Assembly (NCBI RefSeq): GCF_001411555.2
Contig: NC_049916.1
Location: 3,782,001-3,846,000 of the forward strand
Length of the DNA stretch: 64,000 nt
Reading direction: 5' to 3'
Origin: Juglans regia
Lineage: Eukaryota > Streptophyta > Magnoliopsida > Fagales > Juglandaceae
The notes beneath the pieces were generated by a model. That model did no database searches and had not been told where the DNA came from. It worked only from the letters and a program-made list of their open reading frames with translations. Of this stretch, positions 48,215 to 59,996 are shown in pieces (positions within the stretch are counted from its first letter, which is position 1; the number at the start of each line of letters is the position of its first letter). Both the position numbers and the translations under genes were made by a program.

Positions 48215-48466
48215 TCAGGGAGAGGCCGCAGCGGCAACTGGCTTGGGCTTGGGCGAGGTCTCGGGGTCGGGCTCAATGGGATTGGAGGTGGAGAGCACGA
48301 GAGGGCGGTCGTCGTTCTCGTCGTCATCGTCGAGGTCGGTGGTGCTGAGGTTGATACAAGAGCAGCGCTCGAGGGAGGCGAAGAAGGCGGACGCGACGTT
48401 GGAACCGACCCAGTTGGCCATCCGATCGAGCTTGTCGCACGAGATCGAGCTGCTGTTGTTCTCCAT
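48215..48466 (-). CDS. Small conserved-looking protein, 83 aa
   Basis: A single uninterrupted frame. The N-terminal half is ordered ([19 protein letters not shown], then [20 protein letters not shown]), followed by an acidic patch ([10 protein letters not shown]) and a Pro/Lys/Ala-rich tail. Coding-type GC richness stands out sharply from the AT-rich flanks. I recall similar small uncharacterised plant proteins with a MANWVGS...[10 protein letters not shown] core, but I cannot name a function. The 5' flank (48467-48540) looks like a leader. A donor-like site at about 48100 suggests that the transcript may be spliced after the stop. Confidence 0.65.
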   Translation of the reverse strand: MENNSSSISCDKLDRMANWVGSNVASAFFASLERCSCINLSTTDLDDDDENDDRPLVLSTSNPIEPDPETSPKPKPVAAAASP

Positions 48467-48896
48467 CGTCGAAGATCACTCTTTTCCCACGAAAAAATTG
48501 TCAGAGAGAGATCCTTAAAATTATCAGTGCACGCGGCCTTAAAACAATAAAACTTGGTCCAACGGTCTACCCTCCCAATTAATAATTAGTTCTAATCCTA
48601 ATCCTACGCTTATTCTAATTACATGCCGATTCATGCGGAACTTGAATATCTAACTTGGGGCAAAGTTTTCAAAATGGTCCTTTTGGGGTGCAAAATTTAA
48701 TTTTTATGAAGCCTTTCTTAATATCATAAAAATAAATAAATAATAAAAACTTAGATTTTAGGAGTTTTTTCAGAATTTTAACAAATTCATAATTATATAT
48801 CATTAAACTTATTTACATCTTCTCCCCCTTTAAATGATGAACCGTAATGTGGTATGACGAGAGTTTTCTATGTTCATACATTGAGATTAACTCAAG
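48467..48896. other. Upstream flank of the 83-aa gene
   Basis: A short leader, then AT-rich DNA. No other feature is recognised. Confidence 0.4.
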
Positions 48897-49090
48897 ATAT
48901 TTTTAAAAGAAAACTGATACATATACAAATTTATTACACAAAAGTAAACTTATAAACTGATTTGATTTCATGAGATATGTTAGACCTACTTTACAATAAA
49001 AATAACTTTATAATTTGACATACCACATCAAATCACATCAGTTTGTAGATTTATTTTTATATAATCTCTTTGTGTCTAAAATATTTTCCT
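48897..49090. mobile_element. Small inverted-repeat MITE, relative of 52775-52920
   Basis: Shares the core 'ttataaactgatttgatttcat', 'atgttagacctactttacaataaaa' and the right end ctttgtgtctaaaatatttt with the reverse complement of the element at 52775. The left end is diverged and no target duplication is obvious. Confidence 0.5.
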
Positions 49091-49103
49091 GTTTAAAAAT
49101 ATA

Positions 49104-49330
49104 GGCTGGTTTGGATAGTGAGATGAGCTGAAATGATTTTAGATGAAAGTTGAAAGTTGAATAAAATATTGTTAGAATATTATTTTTTAATATTATTATT
49201 ATTTTGGGATTTGAAAAAGTTAAATTAAGATTTGAAAATATTGAATTGTTTACTATATTTTGTGTGAAAATTTAAAAAAATTGTAATTATGAGATGAGAT
49301 GAGATGAAACACTCTAAATCCAAACGAGCC
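49104..49330. mobile_element. Tourist-like MITE (227 bp)
   Basis: The ends ggctggtttggat and atccaaacgagcc are inverted repeats with one change. The interior has gagatgagatgag and 'tattattattattttggga'. Opposite orientation to the 1028 copy. The TTA duplication is not preserved. Confidence 0.8.
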
Positions 49331-50338
49331 ATGTTAATTTAGTCAAAACCCACTTGATAGCCTTCTGTTTTGATGGAAATTTAGCATTCATGGGTGCATT
49401 CGTGAGATTGTTATTTAATTTTACTAATAATAGGGGTATTTGTGTTATTTTTATTAGAATTCCACTAGTTACAAGTTGGTGTATAAACACAACACTTATA
49501 ATGGACTCATTATAATCATAAATAAATTAAATACAAATATCCTTTTATGTTAATTGATGTGGTAGGTTTCACGTACTTATAAATAGACCTTTTCTTTTTA
49601 TTATAAATATGAGGACTCTTTAATATCCTAATTTAACTTGCAACAGAAAATTTGATTTTGAAGATCAATTACAACTGTTCTTATTTATTAGTAAACAAAG
49701 GATTTAACTAATATTGTAAGTAGGCATCGCCCACGTACAAGATCAATTACTCATTTTGGCTTAAGAGTGTGACAGATGATAATTATTTGAGTAATTATGA
49801 ATATAATTTTATGACGTGCAAGTCTCGTCCATTTCCTTTAGAAAAAGAGTAGAGCCCACGATGAAAAAGTGATTTATTTTCATGTAGGTATCCGTTTTAA
49901 TGTCTACAAAACATCAATTCACCAAAGTAACTCAATTTGATGACATAGAACTCGGCAAAATGTCATACCATACAAAAGGTTCCCAAGTTACCCCATGAGA
50001 AGGAAACAAAATAAAGAAAAAAAGGGGCAGACAGCTGATAGATGAATTACTCTCACTGATGCACAACGAAATAAATCAAGTCCTCAGAACAATCAAGGCA
50101 GCCTGTATATCCATGTCAAAAATTTCCAAATATTGAACTTAAAGCTGCCTAAAAAGAAGATTAAGTTTAGAATGAATGCAAAATGTGTGCAACTTAAATG
50201 CTAAGACTCCCTCTTTTAGCACTACAACTATTTTCAGCTCTCTTTCCAGCCTTGGTGTCATCAAGTAGCCCTCAAAAGAAGGGAGATAAAATGAAAGACA
50301 TGATGGTCCAGAGGCACTCTTGTGATGCTATTCCGGCT
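49331..50338. other. Intergenic DNA and 3' flank of the 95-aa gene
   Basis: AT-rich with no gene. The last few hundred bases probably include the 3' untranslated region of the gene ending at 50339. Confidence 0.45.
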
Positions 50339-51379
50339 CTACTTGTCGAACTCCCATATGATGCCTCCATCCTCTGCAATGGAAAGCAAAGATACATTGC
50401 CATCAGATCCATCTAAAATCACATATGTAAGAATAGGGTAATCAGACTTCCGACAATGAAGAGAGAAGAATATTGGCCATATTAGCAAAATAGATAATTA
50501 AATCTGAGGAATATTTCCAGAAGTTCCCTAGTTAATGACGGGCTTTGCCTAGATTTCTATTAATAAAAGTCTTATCAGACAATTTTTGGAACTGTAAGAT
50601 AGCTACGCATGCATGTCAGTTTAGTGTAACTCATTATGAATATATCAGATCATCTTTATCATTTTTTGTTTTGTTTTGGTAACATGGAACCTCACCAAGG
50701 TGGGGGGGGCCCTTCAAAACCATCCCCGGCTACATGACCCCACCTACCAGAACCATGAGTAGGTAATCCAGGGGTAAATCATCATCATCATCATCATAGT
50801 AGGAATTCGCGTCTATTTATTTTTCACAATTCAAAAGAACAGACTTTGATCCCTATCAAAACAATGCAAAGAATTACACTTCCTGTCATCTTTTCTTCTT
50901 CCACTTCCTTAGTTCTCAACATTTCATCTTAGCAATTATGACCTACCAAGCGCAGCAACATATTTTGTCTGACTAGTCCTCAATAGGTTAGTGTAACACT
51001 ATAAATGCAGAAAATAAAATCTTGACCTTCTTATCAAATATAGTTATATTGAGCTGAAAGTAAATGCCGACACTACTTAGAAGATGAGAAACAGAAGTAA
51101 ACAAGAATCTGAAGTCAAGTTGATACCTTTGACTTTCTTGTTTATCCAGACCTCCAGCAACATCCCAGCACCAACTCCACCGGCAATAAATGCCCCATAG
51201 AAGGCAATGTTATATGGTAGGGATCTTCGAGGGAGGAAATAGAATTCTGGAATCTGTCTTATCTTTTTTGGTAGCCGCTTCTTTATAACTGGTTTGGCAC
51301 TGGGATCCTTCTGCAAGTCACTACCCACAGCTTTCCAGTCAACCCCTTTGAAGGGGTCCTTTGTCTCTTCAGTTCCCAT
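50339..51379 (-). CDS. Small membrane protein, 95 aa, probably mitochondrial
   Basis: Two exons, 51379-51127 and 50373-50339, join in phase (AAA-G|AG) with GT-AG ends. The second exon adds only 11 residues (EDGGIIWEFDK). The N-terminal part is soluble (DPFKGVDWKAVG, KDPSAKPVIKKRLPKKIRQI), followed by a glycine-rich membrane span (NIAFYGAFIAGGVGAGMLLE) and a basic stretch (WINKKVK). I recall near-identical uncharacterised plant proteins of this length; their function is not known to me. The frame reading past the donor in the genomic DNA ends INLTSDSC... and is intronic. An acceptor-like ttttgcag|gcttgag at about 51413 suggests an intron in the 5' untranslated region. Confidence 0.85.
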
Positions 51380-52774
51380 GACTATACCCTACTTTGCCTA
51401 GCAGCTCAAGCCTGCAAAATTGAGGCCATTAAATGTACGTGAAGCCAAGACACATTGGTGGGAGAGAAACCCCATCGAAAGGGAAATGGACATGATCTTA
51501 GTGACAAAATAAACTCAAACTTAACACTTAAACACAAATGGGTACGTGCTTACAGCATAAATGCCCAATAACAGCCATATTTTGGGGCTTTAAGCCAATA
51601 CCTGGCATAGAGTTTTGTTTATAGGTAATAAATTTGATTAGAATAATCCAACAAAGGACTGACTACACCAAGTCTACAAGAGGAACAGATAAAAAGTAAC
51701 ATCCAAAGCTCACTGATCTAAAAAGCCTGAGTGTTTGAAAGTAAAAAGAACACGTTTTTAATCAGTAAAAATATGTTGCTGCAATTCAATCATAGACTGT
51801 TCTAAGTATCAAAAGGTTCGGGTTCAAATTTGAAATTGCCACTTAAATGTATGGATGATTTGTTTCTCTCCAACACACCACATCAGAGCCAATGGTACAT
51901 CAGTCCGAATTATGGTTAAGGCTAAAGGAATTTATTAAATAATATAGCACTTTTCTTTTCTAGAATAACCAATTTGAATTATTTTCAAGACTAATTAGTA
52001 CATTAACTTTTACCATACGAACCTATATCGTGAAATTATAATGTAGCATGTCAACTTGAACATCAGTCAAGCCAAAAAAAAAAACCAAATTGATATAGCA
52101 CAAGCTCTTGCTTATTCAACGCAAAAAATAAAACACAACTTGACAGGTGAAAAGAGCCATGCTCACTCACACAGAGAGAGAATACCCCTAAAAAATAGAG
52201 GATAATAAACGGGTGTGGGGGGACAATCTCATAATAAGCATAGGTTAAGATAAAACTAAAATCAGTTGTGCCAACTGAGACCTGAAAAATTTTGCTGCTC
52301 ATCATAACTTTTCTTCCCTAATCACTATGGGTTGACACAAAGCAAATAAATGAAAAAAGAAAAGAAAAACTCCATCGCAAGCAGTTGGATGCTTTGTAAT
52401 CAGTTTTCCCTATTAGAAAGTACATATCATCTGTGCCCCTTGTAATGTTTTTTCAAGATTCAAGTTCCTTATGGACACCAAATGTATTCTCAATTAACTC
52501 AAGTTATTTACCAAGCTACAAAGTGGGGACTTGTGTCGATATACCATAATGCTACTATAAAGTAGAAGGCATGCTGCAGCCCTAGATATTTGTGCAACAA
52601 TATTTTTCCCAACGTGTCTGTCGACTAGTGGCCTCCAGAGAGCAAAAGGGAACGTTACGTGATGTAAAAATCACAACACTTAATACTTGTCAAAAAAGAA
52701 AACAACACAACACTTAATAACTTGAGACAAAGCATCAAATCTGAAAATTTCGAAACTTCTAACTAATGTATTTA
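51380..52774. other. Upstream flank of the 95-aa gene and intergenic DNA
   Basis: Probably holds the 5' untranslated exon(s) and an intron of the 95-aa gene. No protein frame is supported. Confidence 0.4.
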
Positions 52775-52920
52775 GAGAAATATTTTAGCCACAAAGAGAT
52801 CCAACAAAAGTAAGATTGTAAAATTACTTTTATTGTAAAGTAGATCTAACATATTATATGAAGCCAAATCAGTTTGTGTGTTTACTTTTGTGGGAGCTTT
52901 TTGTGATTGTAGCACTTCTC
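52775..52920. mobile_element. Small Mutator-like MITE (146 bp)
   Basis: The ends gagaaatattttag and the complement of ...tagcacttctc are inverted repeats, with cacaaa shared just inside. The flanking 9-mers are atgtattta (52766-52774) and atgtgttta (52921-52929), 8 of 9 matching, the Mutator duplication length. A relative lies at 48897-49090. Confidence 0.65.
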
Positions 52921-52929
52921 ATGTGTTTA

Positions 52930-53650
52930 ACAAACTTAGTGATAACAAGTTGGGTTGAAACTTGAAACATAGATTATTTGGAAATAGAAATGTGTGTGTG
53001 TGTGTGTGCATGTGTTTTTCTCTTTGAATGAGAAATATAAAGAGGGTGTAACTCAATAAATCTCATTTCATTTCCATACTCTCTTAAAATATTACTAGAT
53101 GTATCAGCAATAATACAAATGAAACCATACAATGATCAGAATCACAACTTGCTATCTCAATCTAGCAGCAACTTTACACACAAATTGCTGCACACTAGGC
53201 TATATATTTGACCAATAAACTAGGGGCATGTTCAAGTAATGAGATAACATGAGAATTTCTCAAAACTTCTCATACTTTTATTTCCAAATATCACTAAAAC
53301 ATATGCATAAAAAAGAGCATCTCCAACCTGAACCGAAAACCCGACCCAACTTGAAATAGCCATATATCGAATGATCAATAATTTTAGATTCATGACTTTT
53401 CCCGTGTTTTTTTTTTTTTTTTTTGGTGCAATCTGGGAGTATTCGACACGGGTTAGGTCGGGGAAAATCTGTTTTCCAGAACGAAATTCGGGGCAGAATT
53501 TTTTGGTTAATATGCAATTTGGCTCAGAATTGCATTCCAACTTGTACAATTTCAGGTCGGAAATGAAAATTCCAACCAGATCGGGTCGGGTGAACAAAGT
53601 AACTCAAATGCAGTTCGATTTCAATTATTCAACTTTTTCATCTAATCATT
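52930..53650. other. Intergenic DNA
   Basis: Contains a (TG)n run near 52991-53008, a T-run at 53407-53424 and scattered gggtcggg-type words at 53440-53590 that may be a hAT remnant. No gene. Confidence 0.45.
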
Positions 53651-53658
53651 ATCAAAAC

Positions 53659-54114
53659 CAGTGTTTTAAATTTCGTACCGTACTGGCCGGTACGGCCGAA
53701 ATTTTTCGTTTCGGCTGTCCGGCCGGTACAGGTACTATATATATTTTTCGTACCGGCTAAAATACCGGCCGGTACCAACCATATCGGACTATATTTCGGC
53801 CGGTACCGGCCGATATTTCAGCCTGTGTTTTTTTTTTTTTTTCGTTTTTTCAAACTACAAACTTATTTTTTAACTCATAATTTAGACTAGACTATTTATA
53901 ATTTATATATATATGTATTTATATATAATTTATTTATATATAGACTATTATTTTAGAATATAATTTGTATATATATTTATATATATAATTTATTTATATA
54001 TCGATTATTCCGAAACGTTATCCCGAAACGCTATCCCGAAACGGTACCGGTACCGAAATATTTCGTTCCAGTGCCTTGACCGGTACGACGTCCGGTACGG
54101 TATTCAAAACATTG
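53659..54114. mobile_element. Non-autonomous hAT element, gtaccg family (456 bp)
   Basis: The termini are cagtgttttaaa and ttcaaaacattg, in the hAT CAATGTTTT style. The 8-bp target duplications atcaaaac are identical (53651-53658 and 54115-54122). Both subterminal zones are filled with cggtacgg/ccggccggtacc words, some palindromic. The AT-rich middle has 'ttatatatataatttattta' repeats. No coding capacity. Confidence 0.92.
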
Positions 54115-54579
54115 ATCAAAACACAAAACTTCCAAACAAAACACAAAAATCAATACAACTTCTTCTAGCCACTGCCAACCTCTCTGCAGTAAGGGCAGAA
54201 ATTGTAAGCACATCCAATTATTCTATTTCAGAGGAAAAAGGTTCTCAAACTCCAACTCTTAAAGAAACAATCCATATTTTGCTAAGGGCCAGTAAACCCT
54301 ATGGATTAGTCGAGACTTTATTCTTGGACTACCGGTGCCAATAAAAAAAAAACCTATATCATTAATCAAATGACCTAATAAATATACTGCCTTTGAATCT
54401 AGCGGAACAAATAAGCACCATAAAAACATCATGTGCAAAGAAATGTCAACCAAAATACAATAGCCAAACTGTCTCATGTTCCCTAAAACATTAAAATCTT
54501 ATGGGATTGGGTAAGAAGGCCTCATGTCAAATGCTTATTTTTATCAGGAAGACTTTGTGTTTCACTTTGCCATCAGACT

Positions 54580-55488
54580 TCACACAAAATTCTTCTCTTC
54601 AGGGCTTTTCTCAGCAGATTCCTTCCTGAAAGCTTGTAGCCTTTCCTTTAATTTCTTACTCTCTTCAAAGTTAGCTTTCCGCTTTAGAGCTTTCTGTCAA
54701 ATTGCCGAAACATATTGTTACAGAGGAATGATAAGAACTAGGACCCAAACCAAATATAAGAATGAGATTATATAAAGAAATCTCACCTCCTCCCTAAAGC
54801 ATCGATCAAGCTTTATCTTCAAATCCGTACATTCACCAAAGAACTTTCCAATAGGATGGTCTATATGACACTTCTGAAACTCCTCGATAATCTAACATAA
54901 ATTAGATATAAGAATCATAGCCATGTTTGCCATCTTCCAACTCTTAATTGAATGGAGCGCTTCCAAGGAAACAGACATAATAATTTTTCCTTATTGGCAC
55001 TAGGTGTCCGAGAACAGCGTTCCGACTAATCTTGGGGGTGCACAGGCCCTCGACAAGGAGTTTCCGCAAGTGCACCTCAAGTAATTCAAGGGGAAGCGGA
55101 CATAATAATCAAAATTACAACATGAAAATCTATAGTTTGCAAAGCAAAAGATGGTTCACATATGTTACAGCGAGAGTCTTTCTCACTGACAAAGATGAGG
55201 GTTCCATGACAAAATTGCCTTCCCCCTTACAACTCTATCTACCCATATCTCAAGCATTTGAATTTGACTACAAATCGCAGGACTACATATATCATAATAA
55301 CAACCAAGCAAATGAAATAAACCTATCTAGCCAAAGTTATCCATTTCAAGTACGCACAAAAAAAGAAAAAGCAATTTATATAAGCCAAAAGAACTTGTTG
55401 AAAATAAATCAAGAATAGAGCTAGAAGATGGAGATGGACTCACTTCGGCGCACATCGGGTGCTTGTGCAGTGTTAAAGGAGGATGCAT
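54580..55488 (-). CDS. CMC2: COX assembly mitochondrial protein 2 homologue (CMC2), 87 aa
   Basis: A small twin CX9C protein of the mitochondrial intermembrane space, needed for cytochrome c oxidase biogenesis in studied species. Three exons join in phase: 55488-55444 (MHPPLTLHKHPMCAE), 54891-54787, and 54693-54580 (ends KNFV, stop). All introns are GT-AG. Both motifs are intact: C13-x9-C23 (CAEIIEEFQKC) and CTDLKIKLDRC with nine residues between. The MHPPLTLHKHP start and the KALKRKANFEESKKLKERLQ helix match the family closely. Intron 1 carries a short SINE-like insert at 54985-55098. A head-to-head inverted, altered copy lies at 56986-57977. Confidence 0.95.
54985..55098. mobile_element. 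Short SINE-like insertion in CMC2 intron 1 (114 bp)
   Basis: Flanked by a perfect 11-bp duplication gacataataat (54974-54984 and 55099-55109). The corresponding intron of the inverted copy near 57357-57385 lacks it, showing the empty site. On the plus strand tggcactagg and gttccgactaatc resemble degraded RNA polymerase III A and B boxes. 'gggtgcacaggccctcgaca' is a familiar plant repeat text. The end facing 54985 is T-rich. Probably a SINE; the exact family is not assigned. Confidence 0.7.
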
Positions 55489-56985
55489 TTTCCTTTTTCT
55501 TTTTTGTCAGAATAAATTCAAGTGGTAGCACCCTGCAGCCATAACCACCACCAATATTGTTTTACACTCTAAATTGAAATTGTCCCTGAATGAATAACAA
55601 TGGATGAATCTGAACCTATGTCTTCATTTAGTTCCTAAGAAAATCAAAAGAAGACGGGGAATAGAAAGAAAGAAAGAAAAGGGAAAAAACTATTCTTTTA
55701 CTTCACATAAAAATTAAGAATAGAAAAAAAAAATTACGCATGAGCAATGACAGAGAATCTGGATGCATATTAACCAAGAAGCGGAAGCTACGATGTTCTT
55801 AAAATCCCAATAAGAAAGTGAAAGCCAACCCCAACCCTCAAGGGTATTTCTTGAAAACAAGTGGCAACAATTATGAGATGAATTTTGGAAGGAGAACGAT
55901 TTGGCCCATTATTGAAATAATAATCTTGTATATATGTTCTTTTGTTTGCCCATTTATGCATGTTCATGTTTATCGCATGCATCACATCCACGAGAGACTC
56001 GCTGAGACCGGATGCAAATGTCAGCGCCTCTCATCAAATGCTCTTCCAAAATCCGAAATTTCATCTCTTCTTTCTATCTTTCTTTTTTTCAAAAAGAAAA
56101 AGGACGGTGTAACACCCAGGGCTGCTCCGAAGAAGTAACGGTCAAAAAATCTCAAACCCAAAGTCAACCTCACTATTTACTAACCATCCTTCATTCCAAA
56201 GTATTTGACAAAAAACATAAAACGGTGTGTTTTACCGCCTGTTTGTCTCCCCCTGTGTGCTAACTGCTTTCTTTTGTTATATCTAGTTCACGGCCAGGTA
56301 GCGAAGAATCCCTAAGTGAAGGCACCTACCAACTAAATGGTCTTTCTTTCATTTTTTATTCTTCGATTGCTAGCCACTTGCTATCTGATTTTATTTTTTT
56401 TTTGTTTAATTACTCAACACACGATACCTTTTTTTGCCTCAAATTAAGGTGGTCAATAGATTGCTTTCTTTTTCATCTAAGTTTTTTTCGGTTCTTCCAA
56501 TCTTCTGTTTTTATGCTTGTACCCTAACTCACACACATTCACATACTGTCAAATCTAAAATCCACTCATTTTTTCTTCAATTTTATTTCCTGCTTTCTCC
56601 TCTTTTTAAGAATGAAGAACTTTTTGTGTGTTCTCACTTATATTTGTGTGCGTGTGTGCGCACTTTCTTATTGGGATTATAAGAACGCCGTAGATTTCCG
56701 CTTCTTGGTTAATATACATCCGGATTCTCTGTCATTGCTCATGCATAAATTTGTCTCTTTCTATTCTTAATTTTTATGTGAAGAAAAATGATAGTTTTTT
56801 TCCTTTTTCTTTCTTTCTATTCCCTTATTTTGATCTTCTTAGGAACTAAATGAAGGAATAGGGTCAGATTTATCCATTGTTATTCATTCGGGGAGAATTT
56901 CAGTTTAGAGTGTCAAACAGTGTTGGTGGTTATTGTTGCAAGTTGCCACCACTTGAATTTATTCCGACAAAAAAGAAAAAGGAAA
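55489..56985. other. Head-to-head intergenic region between CMC2 and its copy
   Basis: The parts next to each gene are mirror images (for example tttcttattgggatt at about 56665 versus its complement near 55806). They therefore belong to the inverted duplication and carry leader/promoter sequence in both directions. The ~0.8-kb centre (about 55830-56655) is unpaired. An open frame at 55818-56138 has no recognisable domain. Confidence 0.6.
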
Positions 56986-57977
56986 ATGCATCCTCCTTTA
57001 ACACTGCACAAGCACCCGATGTGCACCGAAGTGAGTCCATCTCTATCTTCTAGCTTTATTCCTTATTTATTTTCCACAAGTTCTTTAGGCTTATATTAAT
57101 TGCTTCTTTTTTTTTTTTGTGGGTACTTGAAATGGATAGATTTAGCTGGATATGTTTATTTCATTTGCTTGGTATTAACTATTATGATATTTGTAGTCAA
57201 ATTAAAATGCTTGAGATATGGGTAGATAGAGTTGTAAGATGTAAGGGGAAAGGCAATTTTGTCATGGAACCCTCATCATTGTCAGTGAGAAATATTCTCA
57301 ATGTAACATATGTGAACCATCTTTTGCTTTGCAAACTATAGATTTTCATGTTGTAACATCGATTATAATGTATGTTTCCTTGGAAGCAGACCATTCAATT
57401 AAAAGTTGGAAGATGGCAAACATGGCTACGATTCTTATATCTGATTTATGCCAGATTATTGAGGACCAAGAGTTCCAAAAGTGTCATAGAGATCATCCTA
57501 TTGTAAAGTTCTTTGTTGAATGTACGGATCTCAAGATAAAGCTTGATCAATGTTTCAAGGAGGAGGTGAGATTTCTTTATATAATCTCATTCTTATATTT
57601 GGTTGGCATCCTTGTTCTTATCATTCCTTTTGGAAATTTAACAGAATGCTTCGAAGTGGAAAGCAAACTTTGAACATAGTAGGAAATTTAAGGAAAGGCT
57701 ACAAGCTTTTAGGAAGGAAACTGTTGAGAGAAGCACTGATGTTTTCATTGTGCTTATTTCTTTTGCTAAATTTAAAGCCAGTATATTTATTAGAAACATA
57801 CATGTCATGAAAGTAACAGTGAAATTACGACAAGGAAATCCTAATCGGAGAAAAGGAAATTCCGACAAAGAGTTAGTGAGAAAGAGAGAGAGATGGATGG
57901 AGGACTTAAAGGCGTGGCGTAGCGCTACAATCGGCGACGGGAAAGACAGGTGGCAGCGCTGGACGTTCCACGTGTGA
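56986..57977 (+). pseudogene. Inverted, diverged CMC2 copy with a broken cysteine motif
   Basis: Exon 1 (56986-57030) reads MHPPLTLHKHPMCTE. Exon 2 (57455-57565) and the start of exon 3 (57645 on) align with CMC2, and splice signals are kept (cag|att, gag|gtgaga, acag|aatg). A 6-base insertion adds two residues (IIEDQEFQKC), turning the first CX9C into CX11C. The second stays CX9C (CTDLKIKLDQC). After ERLQAFRKETVERSTDVF the frame departs from CMC2 and runs another ~80 codons to 57977, adding a basic tail. The altered spacing should prevent the usual helix-hairpin disulphide, so it is most likely a pseudogene, but the frame is open and expression is not excluded. Confidence 0.8.
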
Positions 57978-58398
57978 GAAGGTGCAGAGAGAGAAAGGAG
58001 AGTGTCGGGATGGGAAAACAAGGGCTTGATGCGGCGGAGCTTCACAGTGTCTGCACAGGAGCTGGGCGAATGTGAAGTGAGGGAAAACGGGCGAGAGACA
58101 GAGACGTTTGGGGGGTATCTGCGCATGAGGAGAGAAAAGAGGGAGAGACGAGAGGAAAATGAACAGAGAGAGAGGCGTCGCAGGGGTGGTGGGTGGGTGT
58201 GGTGCTCCAATGAAGACAGGGGAAGTGAGTTTTACGGTTTGTTTCAAAACAATGTGGTTTTGAAGAGCTTTTCTTTTTTTTTTTTTGCCGAAACCGGGCT
58301 GGTCTGGATTTAAGGACATTAGGTATTGGGCTTGGGTATAGAGTCGGGCTAGGTCATGACAAGGTGGGTACCTACCGTAAAAAAGATGTGAAATGTCA
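57978..58398. other. Purine-rich flank of the CMC2 copy
   Basis: A G/A-rich stretch (57990-58220) with open frames on both strands, most likely composition-driven. No domain is recognised. Confidence 0.45.
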
Positions 58399-59244
58399 AA
58401 ATCTATTAGGGGTGTAACCGGTCCAGTCCGGTTTTTGACAATATTTAGGACCTAACCGGTATGTACCGGTTTTGCATTTTTCAAAACCGATTACGCACTG
58501 GTTATCCTCCTAAACCGGTACCTCCGGTTTCCAGTCCAGTCCGGTCTGGTTTTTCGGTTTTTTTAAAATGTAAGTTTGTCATTAAAAGGAAAGACGTATT
58601 CGGACAATTTAATGATTTTATGATAAAAAAAAAAAAGAAAAGGGAACTAAAAGATGATGGTTTCTTAAGTAACTATATAATAGAAATTTAGGTAACCTAA
58701 TATATAGAAATATATCTTCCTTTATCCATCTTTTCTACCTCTCATTTCCATTAATTCTTTCCACTTGTATAACCTAACAAAGTCCAATTACATTCAAAAC
58801 AAAATAAGAAAAATAAATGAGACCCATTACATAAAAATCAAGCTTCCAACTTCCAAGTAGTTTAAGTATTTAATATTAGACCATATCCACCTCAAAGATT
58901 TCATTTTCTATATAAATAAATTAGATAAATATAGATAAATTATATCTATAAAGATAATTGAGTATAATCCATAGTTAACCTAAATCTTGGGACCAAAATA
59001 ATTACATAAGAACTTCGATGATGACAATTCATCTAGTTTTCAAAATCTTAAATAATTAGGAGTCAGAGAAAAATCATTAGATTAATCAGTTTCTAATTTC
59101 GAAAATGAACAGACAAGATCAATTGTTGCCATGAATAAATGATTATTTCAAAAGGAACCATATTTTGTTTCGGCCATTAACAACCCAGTTAATCTTTTAA
59201 AACCAAGCATAGATTCTTAGGCTTTAGTCATGGAACTTTCTGAG

Positions 59245-59440
59245 AATCACAAAAACACAAACACAATCTGTCAATCACAAAAATTTCGGATTCAAAAACC
59301 CTAATAACACAAACACAATCTGTCAATCACGAAAATTTCGGATTCAAAAACCCTAATAACACAAACACAATCTGTCAATCACAAAAATCCTAAATTTCGG
59401 ATTCAAAACCCCTAATAACACAAACACAATCATAAAACCC
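59245..59440. repeat. 52-bp tandem repeat, about 3.3 copies
   Basis: The unit includes acacaaacacaatctgtcaa and tttcggattcaaaaacccta. Copies start near 59255, 59307 and 59359, then 59418 after a 7-base insertion. Identity between units is very high, so the array is young. Confidence 0.92.
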
Positions 59441-59524
59441 CAATGATTCATATCAGGTTTCAAAAGTAATTTCAAATAACTTAAATAAGTGAAATGAAAA
59501 TTAATAATAATGTAAAATTACCGA

Positions 59525-59830
59525 GAGGAATCGAAGCCGTGAGCTCACGGTATGTGCGACGGCCAGTGAGGGGAGGTGCAGTCTGTGCAGAGACTCAGAG
59601 AGTGAGGCAGAGAGACAGAGACGAGAGGGCACTGGGCAGAGACTGAGAGGCGGAGAGAACTTGAGGCAAAGAGACAGAGACGAGACTCGAGAGAGCCGAG
59701 TCGCAGAGAGGCGGAGAATGAGGAAGAGAGGGACGCCGACGAAGGGACTGGAGGATGCTGTTACGTGCGGCCCAGTTCCTGGAGGGGGGGAATCTAGGGT
59801 TTCTGAACTGAAAGTAAAAAACGGGGGGGG
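59525..59830 (-). other. GC-rich leader/first-exon-like segment inside the composite hAT
   Basis: On the minus strand this looks like a plant 5' untranslated exon: ttctgaact...ccctagattcccc, TC-rich runs, then cctctcg|gtaatttt as a donor at about 59520. It contrasts sharply with its AT-rich surroundings and is absent from the short family members. It may be captured host sequence or the remnant leader of a transposase gene. A 17-base G-run lies at 59823-59839. Confidence 0.4.
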
Positions 59831-59996
59831 GGGGGGGGGTAACTGCCGTTTCTTACAGTGATTTAATACTATATAATAATATATATCGTTATATATTTTT
59901 TGTTAGAAATAATATGGAGACAAGACATTATTCGGTGTCAGTCATTTTGTACACATTATGTGGCATCATTCAAATCACACATCTCACTATGAGTAG

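Noticed and set aside
57638..58319. Long minus-strand frames of 190 and 137 codons
   Set aside because: They lie antisense to the CMC2 copy and a purine-rich flank; Ser/Leu/Pro-rich composition follows the base bias.
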